Assembly: GCA_025618425.1 (NCBI GenBank) | Contig: CM046844.1 | Span: 9,753,558-9,817,557 of the forward strand | Length of the DNA stretch: 64,000 nucleotides | Origin: Heliocidaris tuberculata | Lineage: Eukaryota; Echinodermata; Echinoidea; Camarodonta; Echinometridae | Reading direction: 5' to 3' | Shown: one piece after another, positions 1-13,830 of the stretch | Numbering within the stretch: the first letter of the stretch is position 1 | Layout of the letters: the number at the start of each line of letters is the position of its first letter | Notes under the pieces: model-generated | What the model was told of the DNA's origin: nothing | The model's database searches: none | Seen by the model: only the letters and a program-made list of their open reading frames with translations | Position numbers and translations under genes: made by a program

Positions 1-125
1 ATGTACACATTATTACCATGTGTAATTGGTGGAAAATTGATTTGAATTGGAGCGCGAAGAAGTTATCACGGCTCGAGATCGGGATGAAGTTCACCAGGGA
101 CTAGGGAGGAGGGACGTACAGTCAG

Positions 126-176
126 AATTAACGTGTGGACTGGACAAGGAGAGGCTGCAAAACAAAGAGGAAAGAG

Positions 177-215
<39 letters not shown>

Positions 216-524
216 CAGAGAAATGGAGTGTTGAACAACGATATGCAAGTAAACAAAGAGGAAAGAGAGCAAGGGAGCTGAAAAGGGAGAGGGAAGACAA
301 AAAAAAAAGAGAGGGGAAAAAGATAGAACGAAAGAGAAGAGAGCATTTGTGAGAGAAAGAGAGAGTGAAAATGAAAGAGTAAGAGACAGAAAGAGAGAGG
401 AGAGAAGAAAGAGAGAAAAAGAGAAGGAGGGGGAGACAATGAAAGGGAGTGTAAGAGAGGGCAGAGAGATAGTGAGAACAAGGGATGAAGAGTTAAAGAG
501 AAAAGAGAGGGTGAGAAAGAGATA

Positions 525-568
<44 letters not shown>

Positions 569-585
569 GGAGGGAGACGTCAAAC
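126..585. repeat. (GA)n-rich purine tract
   Basis: The + strand is almost purely purine for about 450 bases. Pure (GA)n cores lie near 182-211 and 530-562, with decayed GAAA/GGGA variants between them. Serine/leucine-rich reading frames on the minus strand here are translations of this tract, not genes. Confidence 0.95.
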
Positions 586-599
586 AGGAAATATCAGAT

Positions 600-3060
600 G
601 AAGATATGAACGTATCCAAGGTAATTCCCATACTTTTCATCATACAGTATGAAGAGTCCTTGGCAGTGTGCAAAGTATAACCTTTCGCATGGTCTGACGG
701 GTGAAGTGCTTAGTGGAAAACAAAGGCCTCTAAAAACTCTTTGGAATAAGTTTTTTTTATGATAAATCAGTTGAGAGTATTATATCCGGTAAATTTTGTG
801 TAAGACGGTATTCAGTTTTAAGTGATCCAGGTAAACTTTATTGTTTCTTCTGCAACAAAAATGACGGAATATCAAGATGTTTGTCTACATTAATAATGAC
901 TTGGTATATAAAACAAAGGCATAAAGATTCTTGAGCACATATGTCTTTCTTTGTTTTGGGAACATATTATAGCTATTAATTTCGAGCTAGGGCAAACAAG
1001 TAAAGGATAATGAATGGATTAAATCTCGTTTCTTTGATGACGACCTTTTTATAAACAATTATCCATGCGATTAAAAACATAAACATTTTTTTGAATTGAT
1101 AGCTTCAGGTACTCCGAAATCCAGAAGAAGATAACACCGTGCCAGAAGTGATAAACTGCAACTTTCTTAAGTCTGAAAATATCATTTTTTTTATTTATAT
1201 AAAATCACTAAAAATTGCTGGATTCATAGATGTTTATGCTTTGCAATTATACCTGGAATTGCCCTTAATGCAGAGTAATAACCGCCTAATATAACGCTTC
1301 TTTTTGGTAGACGAAACAGTTATCTATCTTTTCTTACTCAATTCCTACTCTCTTCTTCACGCTTTTGTCGACATTAAATGAGAATTTATAGCTGGTAGTA
1401 CCCCGGGGCTGAAGAATTATCGTCATCAATTACAATTAAGATCCGATTAGCGAGAGAAATGCTTTTGTAAACATCCTTGGCTCCTCCTCGTGAAATGAGA
1501 AACGGTAATGCTTCTTGGAGGCATTCCTTTGGGGGAAACGAGCAGTTTGTAGCGACTTACTGTTATTCCTTTTGCATTGCTTTTAGAATTTAAAAAGGAA
1601 GAAGTTTTCAAATGACTGACGGATTTTTGTTGCTTTCCCACTGAGGATTCTTTGAAGAAGAAAAAAAATGGTATGATCTGATTTTTGGGGGCAAAGAACC
1701 AGGTGGACAAAGAACGTAAGTAATGGAATGTCAAGCTCAATGCTGACGATTACACACTATCATAACTTTGAACTGTCAGTGAACCTTTTACCAAACGTTT
1801 AGGTAGATCCCAATCATTTAAAAATAAAAATATTAAATTACAGGCCTATATGATATTTGATCCTATATGAGCCTGTTACGCCTGCAGTGAATAATTTGAA
1901 GTGTTGCAATGTTGTATGTTGTAATCTTCTTATCCTACATGTTCCACATTATGTATTACACAGAAATGATGCAACAGGAATTTTGAAATGATCTTCTGGA
2001 AAGAACAAGTGGTTTAAATTGCACGTGATTACATCTTCGTGCATGCAGAGGATGGTGTGTGACATAAGAAAAGGCGAGTTCATGCCGAATTTCTAAGCGC
2101 GCCGGATTTCGCTATTCGTCAATTTAAAAATAAGATAAAAGTAAAGCCTGTAGAATTAAAAAAAAGGAAGGTCACATTAACCATTTTTCAAACTTGTCAA
2201 AGGTACGGTGGCTCCGACTGAGGCATTTAGTTTTTTTTTTTTTTTTAAATCATCTACGGACAGCGACCGTGATTCTGTTCACGTATGAATAGAACAAATA
2301 AACCATGACAACATTCAGGGATACAAATCTTAGTCTAGACACGTCCTAAAATGCACTTTTCCTCTACACTGACCTGTAAAGCAAGCCAGTCTTAAGATGG
2401 CCATGAGGTGATAAAGTGAACGGACCAAAGATCAAATTGACATTAGGTAAACCTTGAAGTCATTCGAGAAACAGATTTTTGAGCGTCAGAGATTTTGACG
2501 TCTGAAATGTGTAATTGCGTTCATAAATTGTTAAAATTTAAAAAACAGTCCACATTCACTTTTGCTTGGAAGGAATCATTATTGGTTGACAAAGGCCTGT
2601 GATGATTTGTGTGAATGATAAAGTATAACGAAGCCTAAATTAAATGTGCTCGCTGGTGTACAAGTGCAGCGTTTTTTAAAATTTATTTACGGCAGCCTTT
2701 ATGTCTTTTCATTACCTCTTTAAAAAAAATTTAAAAAGTTTAATCATTTAAAACCTGTTGTACAGCTGTTCAATGATTACTTTAAAATCTGACAAGAATT
2801 ACATCCGTTTCTACTATTCAAGAAAGGCTTATCATTGACTGGTATTCTTTGATCAATACCTCTGTTGTGGTATACTTTACTATTTCTTTTGCTCTTACCC
2901 ATCCCATCTCACTTTTGAAATTATCGTTTTGTGTCTTCATCCCCAAGCTTCAAAATGTAATCTCCACTAGGAAAACAAAATGGACAGATGTCTTCTCATG
3001 TTTCCACTTGCAGTTATTTTGCATGCACACAAGAAGAAAAAAAAACAACAAAAAAACTAT
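600..3060. other. AT-rich DNA without recognisable genes
   Basis: I see no exon-like frame, RNA gene or clear transposon end here. The only notable pieces are A/T homopolymers, such as a run of T at about 2231-2246. The short open frames (for example 1447-1740 on the minus strand) are the length expected by chance in AT-rich DNA. Confidence 0.6.
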
Positions 3061-3061
3061 A

Positions 3062-3283
3062 CACTTGATCCAACACCAGCAGCATTTAGGTTTGCAAAGT
3101 TACCCCCTTAAGACTTAGTTACCAAGCAAAGATTGTTAACTCCTTAAGCAAGTTAAGGAGGGGTGCAATGGTAACGAATTGTAAATTCTACCCAGTCATA
3201 TAATATAGATTACACCCTGCCTTTGAAATTTAAAGAGGTACTGTTACTCCCCTGAAAGTATTTTGCTGGTGTTGTATCAGGAA
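3062..3283. repeat. Possible small fold-back element
   Basis: TGATCCAACACCAGCAG near 3066-3082 is matched in reverse complement by TTTGCTGGTGTTGTATCA near 3262-3279, with one or two mismatches. Between the arms lies a hairpin, CTCCTTAA / TTAAGGAG around 3141-3161, and an outer GTTACCA / TGGTAAC pair. No target-site duplication was resolved, so this may be a decayed MITE or simply a chance fold-back. Confidence 0.4.
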
Positions 3284-4429
3284 AGCAAAAAAGTTATCCT
3301 CCCTTTTTTTTTTCTTGATGGAGTTATTCACGAGGGTCGATCAAATGTCAAGTCGCAATAGCTTTTTATATTCTAATAAAATTGAAATGAAGACAGACCG
3401 CAAGGTAAGATAGTTTGCATTATATCAAATGGTATGTGGTGTGAAATAAAGTCATGGTGCATGGTTTAAATATTCTTACTGGATGACTGACGCCGCTAGA
3501 AGAAATCTAAAAAATTAAGTTAAAGTGGATTCGACTGTAAAAGTGTTAGATAGGTGTTAGATTCTTAATGAGAAACCAAAATCCATCTTGGGATTAGTTT
3601 TTGCTAATTTTGCCAGGAATCCCTGAAAACAAATGGACTCTTCATTTATCTTCTTGAATTAACTTTTTAAAAAAAACGGTGCTATTTTTCTTTCAGATGA
3701 ATCAAACATTTCCTTCTGAAGTTTCATTTGTCAAATTTCCTCAATTTCCTGGCTGGCGATAAATCCCTTGATTTGAACAAGAAGGCGTCTATAAATTTTG
3801 CGCAAATCTGGAATCTTGGGAATTGGATTATGCTCATCTGACAAGGATTAGCATTTTATGAAAGTATGATGCTTCTGATTTTGAGCATAACAACACACCA
3901 GAGGAACATCAGTTATGATTCCTTACAAACCCCTTACCTCATTTGTCAGTTTTCAACAGTATTCTTGGCTTATCAACTTTCCACGAAATGTGTTATAGGG
4001 GATCCTTTTGAAAAGACAGGATGTTAAAATTCAAAACTGAATTAAATATTAACACAGCAAGCGTTGACATTCAGTTAACTACGGGCAGATAAACACGGTG
4101 GAATAAGAATTAAAGCCAATCTGTGTCCAGATTAGAATTAGATTTTAATTGCCCCCACAATGCACATATTGGATTTCATAAATGCTATCGGCGGACAAAG
4201 AGAGGAAAATGACGAGAAATTAATGTCATTCAGTTTTATACCAAGCGGTCAAATGAGAGTAATAAACATTCCTTAAGAAAATGATCCAACTTATATGATT
4301 CTGATGCAGACACACGTGAACTTTGGTAGTCATGGTAATATTACCTTTGCGTTAGTCAGTAGCTTTATTCTGTTCAAACCTCTTTATGACGGTATATATG
4401 TTATTTGCTTCAGTGGGTGACCTGACGAC
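3284..4429. other. AT-rich DNA, nothing recognised
   Basis: No coding, RNA or repeat signature was found that I can support. Confidence 0.5.
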
Positions 4430-4677
4430 TTCTCCTCCGGCGACATCTACCTCCGGCGACATCTACTCCCGGCTCTATTCCGTATAGATATAGGTATAGA
4501 TATATAGCGTATTGACTTTGGCTGTGTGATTAAGTTTTAGGTTAGGGTTAGCGTTAGGTTTAGGCGTGATATATAGGGTTAGGTACATTATAATGTAGTG
4601 TTTAGGTCAGAGCTGAATTTTGAATTGCGATTAGTTTTTTTATTTTATGACCGATGAGCAATTGTCTCCGGAGCATG
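4430..4677. mobile_element. MITE-like repeat with TTAGGG-like interior (copy 1)
   Basis: The left side carries CTCCGGCGACA twice in tandem, then CTCCCGGCTCTATT. The right side carries TGTCTCCGGAG, so the ends form an imperfect inverted repeat. The interior has GTTAGGGTTAGCGTTAGG and a second TAGGGTTAGG. The same arrangement recurs at 16931-17105 and in degraded form twice at 25292-25850, so this is a dispersed family and not a telomere remnant. No autonomous partner or target-site duplication was recognised. Confidence 0.6.
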
Positions 4678-5956
4678 TGTCGTAGAAATGTACAATACAA
4701 ATGAACTATGTATAGGGATATTCTGGGCAGGAGGTAATTGCTTTCCCACGATCCTTTGTAATAGCGAGAAACGCTTGACAGAGTCCTTGATTGAGCGAAA
4801 TGTATCGATTCTGCGGCATAGTTTAGCTGAATTCCAGGCTGTAGGCTCGATGTGCTTTTACTATATCAATAGAAGTAGTGAATAAAGGAAATTCATTAAT
4901 CATTTTGATAACAGCAAGTAAAATGAGAGGAAAAAATAGTAAAACTGCGTGTCCAGCCAGAATGCATGTGCCTAAATATGTTGATTACGTTGCCATCTGG
5001 AAAGTTAGTGCAGGGTACATTTTTAATCTAGTACCTTATACAGAAACGTTGAAAAGGGGCAGTCCACTAATCGCTAGTAGAAATTTGTTAATCATTAATG
5101 ATTAAAGATTTTGAAAACATCTCCGTAAAAAGTCTCTTAATTTGTTACCTGAAAATACTTATCAACATTTATCACTGCATGAAATATATTTAGATTTTTA
5201 TATTCCATGAATAAATGTCCAACAGCCTTCGTTGAACTGTTTTTAGAAAATGGGGTGTTCAATCGAGCAAAATCGCAAACGGCATGCGGTTCGTAATTGG
5301 GAAAAATTCTGTTTAGTAACAATTAAAAAATGGGTGCTCTATCCTGCCGAAGGCACCACCTTCAGTCGCAATCTCTCAAAACTATATGAAGCGATCTTTC
5401 CACCATATATTTCATCCCACCTTAATACAGGTGATTAAGGCATGTATTAATTTGCTGTATTGCATAAACACATTCTCAACTGTCATTAATTTTGTGTATT
5501 CATGGATTAAACACATACTTTGAGTTTTATTTTTAATGATTACGTGGGAAATGTTTAGTGACATTGCTACACAACTATGTTCTCAGTTTGAAGTTTTATC
5601 TCACTGACATTTCAAAGACCATCTGCAGCCTGAAAGAAGCCCAAATTTATCATCCATTGCTAATGGCCTCTGATTAAAATCCACGCTCGTACACATGGTA
5701 TTGCTCGTTAATCAAAATAACAGTCCCGCACGGTTCGTTTCATGTCAGGATTCACATTCTACACTCGTCACTCGGAGTGAAACCGCCTATGTGAAGATGG
5801 ATAAACGACGTGCACGATTAAACTCCACTGGGAATCGCCAATCAGTGTCATCGCCTTTGAATGCTAGTACCCGGATGGACTCTAGACATTTGAAGGTGAT
5901 TTACTCAGCTTATTAGCTGTTTCGAGATACACAAAAAGACATGGGATAAGAACATG

Positions 5957-5957
<1 letters not shown>
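4678..5957. other. AT-rich DNA without recognisable genes
   Basis: Several 60-75-codon open frames occur (4688-4885, 4878-5105, 5250-5438, 5695-5916). None has a recognisable domain or a convincing splice context. Confidence 0.5.
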
Positions 5958-5958
<1 letters not shown>

Positions 5959-6004
<46 letters not shown>

Positions 6005-6165
6005 GGGGGTGCTGGGAGAGAAAATGGGAGATGGAAAGAAAGCGCGAAATGTAGAGATAGATACAGACAGACAGAGATAGAGAACAGAGACAGACAGATA
6101 GACTAACTTGAGAATCTGTGTGGGCGCGCGCACATGTGCGTGTGCGTGTGCGTGTGCGTGTCGGC
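5959..6165. repeat. (GA)n, G-run, GACAGA and (GTGTGC)n microsatellite cluster
   Basis: Pure (GA)n runs from about 5960 to 5997. It is followed by a G run around 6000-6010, imperfect GATAGA/GACAGA to about 6100, and (GTGTGC)n at about 6135-6160. Confidence 0.95.
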
Positions 6166-8688
6166 ATCATGTTCTAAAGAAATGCAGGGAAGACTAAGGA
6201 AGAAGACCGTATATAAACAACGTAAGATCGTCGTAAAAATCTTGCAAAACAACATTAAGGTTATAAGTTCCCTGAACTTCATTCCAATTTAATCTTGTTT
6301 AAGACAGCTATATTTTTGTCATCATCTGTATATGTATGTAATGCATTTTTATCAACACAGTCTTAACGCTGTCCGATTTTTGTCCTTATTTAAACCTGTG
6401 TATATTTATTTCCAGCATTGTTGAAGCAGATGGCGCCACGGCTGATCTAGTTAATGCTATCGTGTACATTTGGCTCGTTTCGTTCTAAACCGTTGGCAAG
6501 TTTTTGGAATAAACATCGGCTTATCTCAGTTTACTTAATGTTGTATACATGACAGATTGACAGACGCCACAGAATCAGACAAGATACTCGCGGTTTCACC
6601 AAGAGAATATTTCAACATGCAGGAAAAAGATTTGTTCAACTTTGAATGTTTCTGTTGAAAATATGGCTGTTTTCAGCAAAGACGATTCGAAGAAATTGCA
6701 ACAGAAGGTACATAATCCTTGGCTAAAATATATTTCTTAATTTGTTGGAGAATATCCACTGACAGAACAACAATATTTGGTAGAAAATCAATTCCCCGTT
6801 CATGTTTTCTTTAGCTAGAAACTTTGGAAAAAATAGAGAGTGAAACTTCGAAAGGAACATGATGTGATTATTACAGCAGAGTTTGTATAAATATTGCTGT
6901 ATTTTTCATTCTCTTGTTCTTGGTGTTTTACTTATAGGATCTAATAACATTCTGTGGTCGTCTAAAAAACTTGGTACCCCTCTTTTGGAAGAAACATCAA
7001 ACTTGATAATTTGCTGAGATGCAAAATAATTTTGACAGTCTCTCTAAACATGTTAAATCTCCGAAGACTATATGACAAAGTATCAATGTCATGTAGAAGT
7101 CGTACACAATAAAGCAGACAACAAGATCAACTGTCATATTTTGGTCGAGGTGAGATTTTTATGGTAGGGGTAAGTGGAGGACGTGGCAATTTTTCATCTT
7201 CAGAGGATTTGGGTATGAGACAAAATTTCATATTTTGGTTTAAGGAGTTATTGATGGCAGCGATAAGGAGAGAAACCGGCTATTTTTCATCTAAAGGTGA
7301 TTTAATGCAAGGGCGCGGGAATGTCCTAAATTAACACCTATCAAGGCCGGTGGGGAAACGAATATTAACGGCTTCTTGTAAGAGCTTCCTCGACAACAAA
7401 ACGACGGAATTGCTAGAAACATCTCCCGTCCCTAGGGTATATGCCCTCTTGATGTGACTTCCGTCAATAACAATGTTTAGCGGTTTGCAGTTAATATTCA
7501 GTATGAAATTTATCAGGAGCATGGACGAAAAAAACAAATGGAATGACAGACATGATATAGAGATTCAGAGCTCGTGGAATATACATGTGTTATACTCATC
7601 TTTTAAAATGTTCAACATCGTGAATGTTGGAGAGTGGTACTAAGACGGGGTCAAAGGGTGGAAATGGAAGGGGAATTGATCGGATTGGGATGAAGAATAA
7701 TGCACAGGGTAGGTTAACTACATGGTACCGAATCCACAAGTATTACACCAAAATGATGATCACAGTTCAAATGCATATTGTATTCGAATGGCACCACCAA
7801 TTTTGACTTTTTGTACCTGACACCCAGTTTAGTGGAAATTAACCTACTTAGACACCATACTCTATTCCATTTATGGGTCAAGTATCGTTGCTTTGGTATG
7901 TAACTGAGACGAGAGAAGGGATCGCGAACCAGTAAATGCTTCACCCACTTAATATCTCACATAGAGAAGCGTTCACATCATTTGTGAATTGGACTGCGTC
8001 AATTCGATAACAGATATTTTGCTATCACATGTCTTGCCCGAATATGATACCTTCCCATTAGTTCACTGGCCAAGTTCGTGCGTTACGGCATTGAGGCCAA
8101 CCATGCCAAGGACGCCAAGGACGCCAAGAAGTCCTTAGCCATGGAGCGACGACGCCGTGCGCACTGTGTGGAAGGTTGCGTGAACAAGGTCTGAATGTAG
8201 TTACCACAATGGATATGGCAGTGTGGATGAGTCTTGTTCACATGCTTACATTCAATAGACCTCGTGATTCACCTGAGTTTGAAAAAGTGATTTGATTTGA
8301 GAAGCATGAACTTCAAGAATCAAACTCCTGGTGATGGTAGATTTAAAGCCACATGTCGTTTCCAGACTTTGTTCATATCTACGCCTGATCATGCGTCTGT
8401 TCATCTAAATCAATTTTATGACATATTCAAGTCGCGCAATTTCAAAATTCTAAAAATCACTGGAAATTCGTCTTCCATAACTAAAAGGAACATGATTCTT
8501 GAGTATTGTTTAATGTTGGTATGAAATCATCCATAGAGGAGCATGGCTATACAAGGTCATAAAATGATCTGCAGGCGGTAAATTGCTTATATTTTCAACA
8601 AGTCGTTATCATTTTTAAGATTTACGGTGCTAGATCTAAAGGCATACGTCACAGAGTTTCAAATGAGTCTATACCAATAAATCAAGGA
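6166..8688. other. Mostly unique AT-rich DNA, one weak local duplication
   Basis: No gene is supported. Around 7135-7320 two ~94-bp stretches look alike: both begin CATATTTTGGT and both contain TATTTTTCATCT or AATTTTTCATCT. This suggests an old, diverged tandem duplication. Confidence 0.4.
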
Positions 8689-9093
8689 TTTAAAGGGAAG
8701 GTTGAGTTCTGGGAAAGGTAAAAAAAAAATATAAATAAATTAAAAAAAAATAAAAAGAAATTGAGCTTTCTCATTCTCTTTATTTCAGTTTGGAAGATTA
8801 TCATAGCAAAAATGTCCCCTGAAAAGGATTGCTCTGCAAATGCCCTCACATATTACAAGAAACAGCTGAAATGTACGGGCCGATCATGTGTGTGCGATCC
8901 CATATAAACATTTCTGTGTGCTGTGCATGTCACTCTCAGCAGGATTGAGTCAATTTCTTCCCATTTTGGTGATTCCAAAACCTTACAGCATACACCAATT
9001 TTTATGTGCCATATAATCCACCTTTCCCAATTGCTTTGAGACAGTTTCTTTCAAAATGTAATAGCATGACCAGAACTCAACTTTATCTTTAAA
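8689..9093. mobile_element. MITE family A, copy 1
   Basis: This is one of three dispersed copies of a ~400-bp element (others at 26364-26752 and 28601-28972, same orientation). The ends are inverted: TTTAAAG followed by GTTGAGTTCTGG on the left, and CCAGAACTCAAC then CTTTAAA on the right, about 21 of 24 positions matching. The bases TTAA abut the inverted ends on both sides, which is consistent with TTAA target duplication. The shared interior includes TCCCCTGAAAAGGATTGCTC and GATTCCAAAACCTTAC. There is no coding capacity, so it is non-autonomous. Confidence 0.8.
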
Positions 9094-12000
9094 AGCAAAA
9101 TAAAATTGGAGAAAAATATAAGATTTAGCAGGTTCACTATATAATTATAGAGGGTGTTTCAGCTTTTAAATGGTTATTCGAAAGATTTCGATTTATTTGG
9201 AGCAAAATATTTTGTCAACGTACCCGAACAATATAAGCGACATTCTAAAAACTGAAGGGTTAAATCAATATGTAAAAGGAGTGCAGTGGCATTGTTTTCG
9301 AAAAGGCAGATTTAACACTTTTAACTGGCAATACGAATATTGAGATACACCATTTTGAAAGCGCTATCACTCTTGGGTCCTTTGATATGTTGATTCAACA
9401 CTTAGATTTTTTTAAAATGAGTGAATGATTGCAAAGTAGTTTCATCGACTTGTTATTACGGATACTACACATTCCTGGCACAATTTTGCTGCATTTTCTA
9501 TTTTCCAACATTTTTAACAGTACATAATTATCAGGATATATGTGTTAGGATACACATTCGTATAAGTGAAGCAGGATTCTTACAATATCTTTATTATTAG
9601 CGTTCCTGTTCCCAATTTAACAATTACCACATATCCTCTTCTACTACGCCCACAGTTGCATTACTCCCCTTGGGTAAAATCCCTATAAGACAGTAATGTT
9701 GATTTGTCACACGTGAGATGCCTGAAGGTTATCTTGCCTATATTTGCAGGATGATTGGTATATGGTTATCGATTTATTCTATCAATACGAAAAATGATAC
9801 TATATTCAGCAAGGCAGTGGGCAACATATCTTAATTTCGCTGACCTACATATTGCTTGTTTTAGAATGTAGGAGGTGAAGTTTCATTTTATTCTTGTTTG
9901 GTTTTAAAACCTCGACTATGGATGTCAAAACAAAGATTCTATTTTCTTTTCCTAGTCTTCTTTGCGATTTTTTTTTCTCTTCTTTTTTCTCTTCATTCCG
10001 CTTCTCGCCGCTTCTTTCCGCTTCTTAGAATCGTTCGGCCTATCATAGGACATTCTGGCAAGGCCGACCAATTTCCTTAAATGAGATTTTACAAAAAGCA
10101 CTTGTACTTGATTAGGGATTGCACGGGACTTTTTGTGCTGTCGTTGTGTGTATGTGGGTACTGTGGTGTCGCGATATTCCGTTTCGGTGACATTCTGTAA
10201 TTCGACCTCAAATCAAAACAATTTTTGTCACATCAGGTTTTGACTGTTTGGGGGGCATTTTGCTCCAGAAGTCCAATTCCACATATTTGCATGTTACACC
10301 GTGGAGTATACAATGGTTCAAGTCATTTTCCCCATTGCCACTTGCGTATAGACTCGCGTAAAGTATATCGTGCGTACTACACTCCTTTTTACAGACACAC
10401 TACAAATACAAAAGGGATTTATATGTAACATTGCCAAGTCCCATCAATCATAGATGACTATTGAAGAAAGTAACAAAATAAAATTGGAGACAAGGGAAAG
10501 ATGAATGTTATTTTTGTTTACATAAAATTCTATTGGGATTGCATAGTGACGTCAAATTAGCCAATGATTTCCATAGTAGCTACGTAAGCACAAATAGAGC
10601 TTTTGTAAGGGAAATTGCAATACCTATAAAACAATCCCAAGAACTATAACAACAAGAAAAAAATTCTAGTTCTCTTCTACAAGCCGTAGATCATTATATC
10701 ACACCGCCCGGTAAACTATTCTTCTTTGTCCATATTTGTGTTCCTTCATCATGATAAATCAAACGGCTGTGGAGTTGTTTTTAACTTTGTTAGCTAAAAG
10801 GATGTGTTCAGGATACAGTCGTCATCTCCCCTGACAATCCTACATCATTACGTCTTACTGCTATGCATGTGTCTGAATTATACGCCCGTTTCCTTCAGCT
10901 TCGTTTTGATTTTTGAAGTTTGTCTTCAAAAAAGATATTTAAAGTGGGATATTTGTAAAAAGTATATAGTTCTAACACTTCATTTAGTTTCTTGATGAAT
11001 TAAAACCTGGTACAAATTCAATAAAGCTTAACTATTATGACATGTCACTGAGCATGCTGAGGTAAAATTCGAGATGGATTTTACCTTCACTGCCCGCCCC
11101 CCCCCCACCCGAAACAACAAGGATAATTTACATCCAACTCATAACATCAAACAAAATACGATACCATTACCATGTTTACGATCTAACAAAAAAAAACAAA
11201 ACAAAACAAAAAACAAAGCAAAACAAAACAACAACAGGATTTCATCTTAACACAAAAACATTGATGTAAAATGGATAATTATGGTAAAGGGATTAACTTA
11301 CAGTTAACCTTCAGTTAGTTTGTAGATACACGTATATTGTCCAAAAGTTATCCCATAAAAACAGAAACTTTGTTGTAATATTTTACATCACTATAGAGTC
11401 TGACGATGAGTGAAGGTACAAGACTAGTGCATCACGATTAAGGCTGAATGCCGTGACAAATACTGTTAAGATATTAATTCGTTGACGGGCGCACTTGGGA
11501 TAGAGGTGGTGAACGGAAGTCGGATATGCCAGTGACAGTTGTGTCACCAAAGGTTTCGAGTGTTTGCAAGACATTCATAAAACTTGAAGAAGCTAGCGGT
11601 TACCATGTTTGATGCATGTGGAGGCATGCAATTAAAGTCGGTTGCCTGGAACATCCCTGCTTGGATGCTTGAATACATCAGCCCTTTCAGAGATACATGC
11701 CAACAAAACTTCAAAATGGGAATAAGAAACCTTTGCTAATTTCTCACGTAGGTTACCTTGAGATTTCTGAGATGGAATTTCTGAAATGCCTGACAAAGAG
11801 ACGCAATACCGATTGAAGCGTTTCCAGGAAATCTGGAAACATGTTGTAGCAGAACACTTCGACTCTCTAACTGTATTTCGTGGCAGATTTGAAATTGACT
11901 ATCCATACTAAGAAAGTATTCATCATCTTTCCCATTATAAGTTATACAAAGAGATGGAAATATTTTTGTACGGATAACAAGTAAAATATGTTTCGTAGAT

Positions 12001-12990
12001 AAAGCATGAGAGTGGCGCTGTGGGAGGCAAATAAGGATGGTGGCCTAACATGAAAAAAACTAAGCTCTTGAATCTTGTGTTTTTTCCACCGCAGTATGTC
12101 TCCCTCTTTCTTATAATCGAACTTTTAGACGTCTTTGCCCCGTACTTTTTTCTATTTATCTTAATCTATAAACCTGATAGACACAGTTGTAACACAGGCG
12201 TGAACACATATCGCGCTACAGACCATGTTTTTAAATTCGACTCACGAGATCATAGTGTTTACGATTCCAACTCCACGTCGGGGTAACCTTTCCCTCCCAG
12301 GGCGTCTAGTGTTGCGCTTTTTGAGAACACTGTACCTGAGACTAAGTGGCTCTGTTTCACCTATCTTCCATTCTTAAGGGTCATTTAGCTCTCACGCCAC
12401 TCAGATATTCACTGTAAGACATTAGAAAGAACCGTGCCATGATTGACTGGTCGACCGATTGGCATGTTGGCTTGAACAACCGTGTAGAAAATATTTGACA
12501 TAAGAAAACAGCTGTCCAGAGAGATGAGAGTTGTTGTTGTTGTTGTTGTTTTTACATATAAGCTTTTAAGAACTATCTGTGAACTTTGATACCATGCAAA
12601 CAGCTAACATGATATTTAAAGTTCAATATGAAAGTTGAATTAATCCAGTTTTGTGTTTCATAATGAAAGAGACCTGCCATTTCATCATAAAGTAATTTTG
12701 CCGAATATACAAGAAAATTGAGATGCACAATAAAATATAGACCTAATACTTTGAACATTTCATGTTTAAAGTATGAGACCTTGAACTGTCTCCTTTTACA
12801 ATGGAATACACCATCATAGCATCAAAAGTCTTTTTCGCAATGCTTTATTAGGCCTTTACTAGGCCTGGATACAATAATGATTTATAAATAGGAATAAGTG
12901 CAATTATATGCAAAATTAAACTGGACAGATGAGACGACCTTGCCTTGATTAGATGATCAATGTATAAATGAACATGTATCTTCACAAAAA
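9094..12990. other. AT-rich DNA with small simple repeats
   Basis: No gene was recognised in this 3.9 kb. Small repeats present are a C run near 11096-11107, an AAAAC-type array about 11190-11233, and (GTT)n at about 12533-12551. Short open frames (10225-10428, 10804-10995, 12050-12286) have no recognisable protein features. Confidence 0.5.
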
Positions 12991-12994
12991 GAAT

Positions 12995-13092
12995 GACAGA
13001 GAGAGAGAGAGGGGGGGGGGAGAGAGAGAGAGGGGGAGGGGTAGACAAAGAGACGAAGAGAGAATGAGAAAGAGAGAGAGAAAAAAAAAACA
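12995..13092. repeat. (GA)n tract with internal G run
   Basis: The + strand is purine-only for about 90 bases: (GA)n, then a G run around 13011-13020, then GAGAGG variants ending in a run of A. Confidence 0.95.
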
Positions 13093-13329
13093 ACCTCATA
13101 GTGAACGGCATCTCCGAGAAATTAATTGGTCTTTTGTTGCAAAACAAAGTCAGAGTAGTATTTTCCGAATTACACGGCAACTACGAATATAATGATTTCG
13201 TCAAAAACATCCATTATTTTTCGTAGCCGAAGTAATTCATTTCAGTTTCCCATTGTTTAAGTTGTATTGATGCAGAACGTTCTTTAACTGATGAGTTTAA
13301 CTATATGGAGCTACAAAACCATTGGCGGA

Positions 13330-13569
13330 TCCATGGTAGTACTGATGAATAAGAAGAGAAGAGAGTTTTTAAAAACAAGAAGAAGAGAGGAATTGTGAAA
13401 CAGAATAGGAAACATGGGAAATGGACATAGAAGGTAAACAGACAGGGAAAAGATACAAATTAACGTTGTGTCAGGTAAAATGTAGAAAAGGTAAACCAAA
13501 AAGGGAGAAAGAAGGAAATACAAAGTGACACAGAAAGAAAAGGACAGATAGGACAAGCGAAAATGAAAC

Positions 13570-13607
<38 letters not shown>

Positions 13608-13830
13608 GGTTGAGAGAAAAAGAGAGAGAGAGAGAGAGAGAGAGAAAAGTAGTGATAGAGCGAAAATGCAAGAGAAAGTAAGACCGGAAGGGAGGGGTGA
13701 ACGAGGGGGAGAGATGGAAATATATAAAGAAAGAGAGAGAGAGAGAGAAAGAAAGAGAAAGAGGGAGAGAGAGAGAGACATAGAGCAAGAGAGAGACAGA
13801 GAGACAGAGATGCAAAGAGTGTGTAAAAAG
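13330..13830. repeat. Long imperfect purine tract with A29 and (GA)n
   Basis: Purine-rich sequence includes an uninterrupted A run of about 29 bases at 13576-13604. It is followed by (GA)n cores near 13620-13646, 13732-13748 and 13761-13800. Long minus-strand open frames here, up to about 200 codons, encode only Ser/Leu/Phe low-complexity peptide and are artefacts of the tract. Confidence 0.9.

Noticed and set aside
128..673. 181-codon minus-strand open frame
   Set aside because: It is a Ser/Leu/Phe translation of the (GA)n tract, and several overlapping frames give the same type of peptide.
9150..9360. Possible mariner end GAGGGTGTTTCAGC with a distant GATACACC
   Set aside because: Only about seven bases match in reverse complement and no TA-bounded partner end could be placed.
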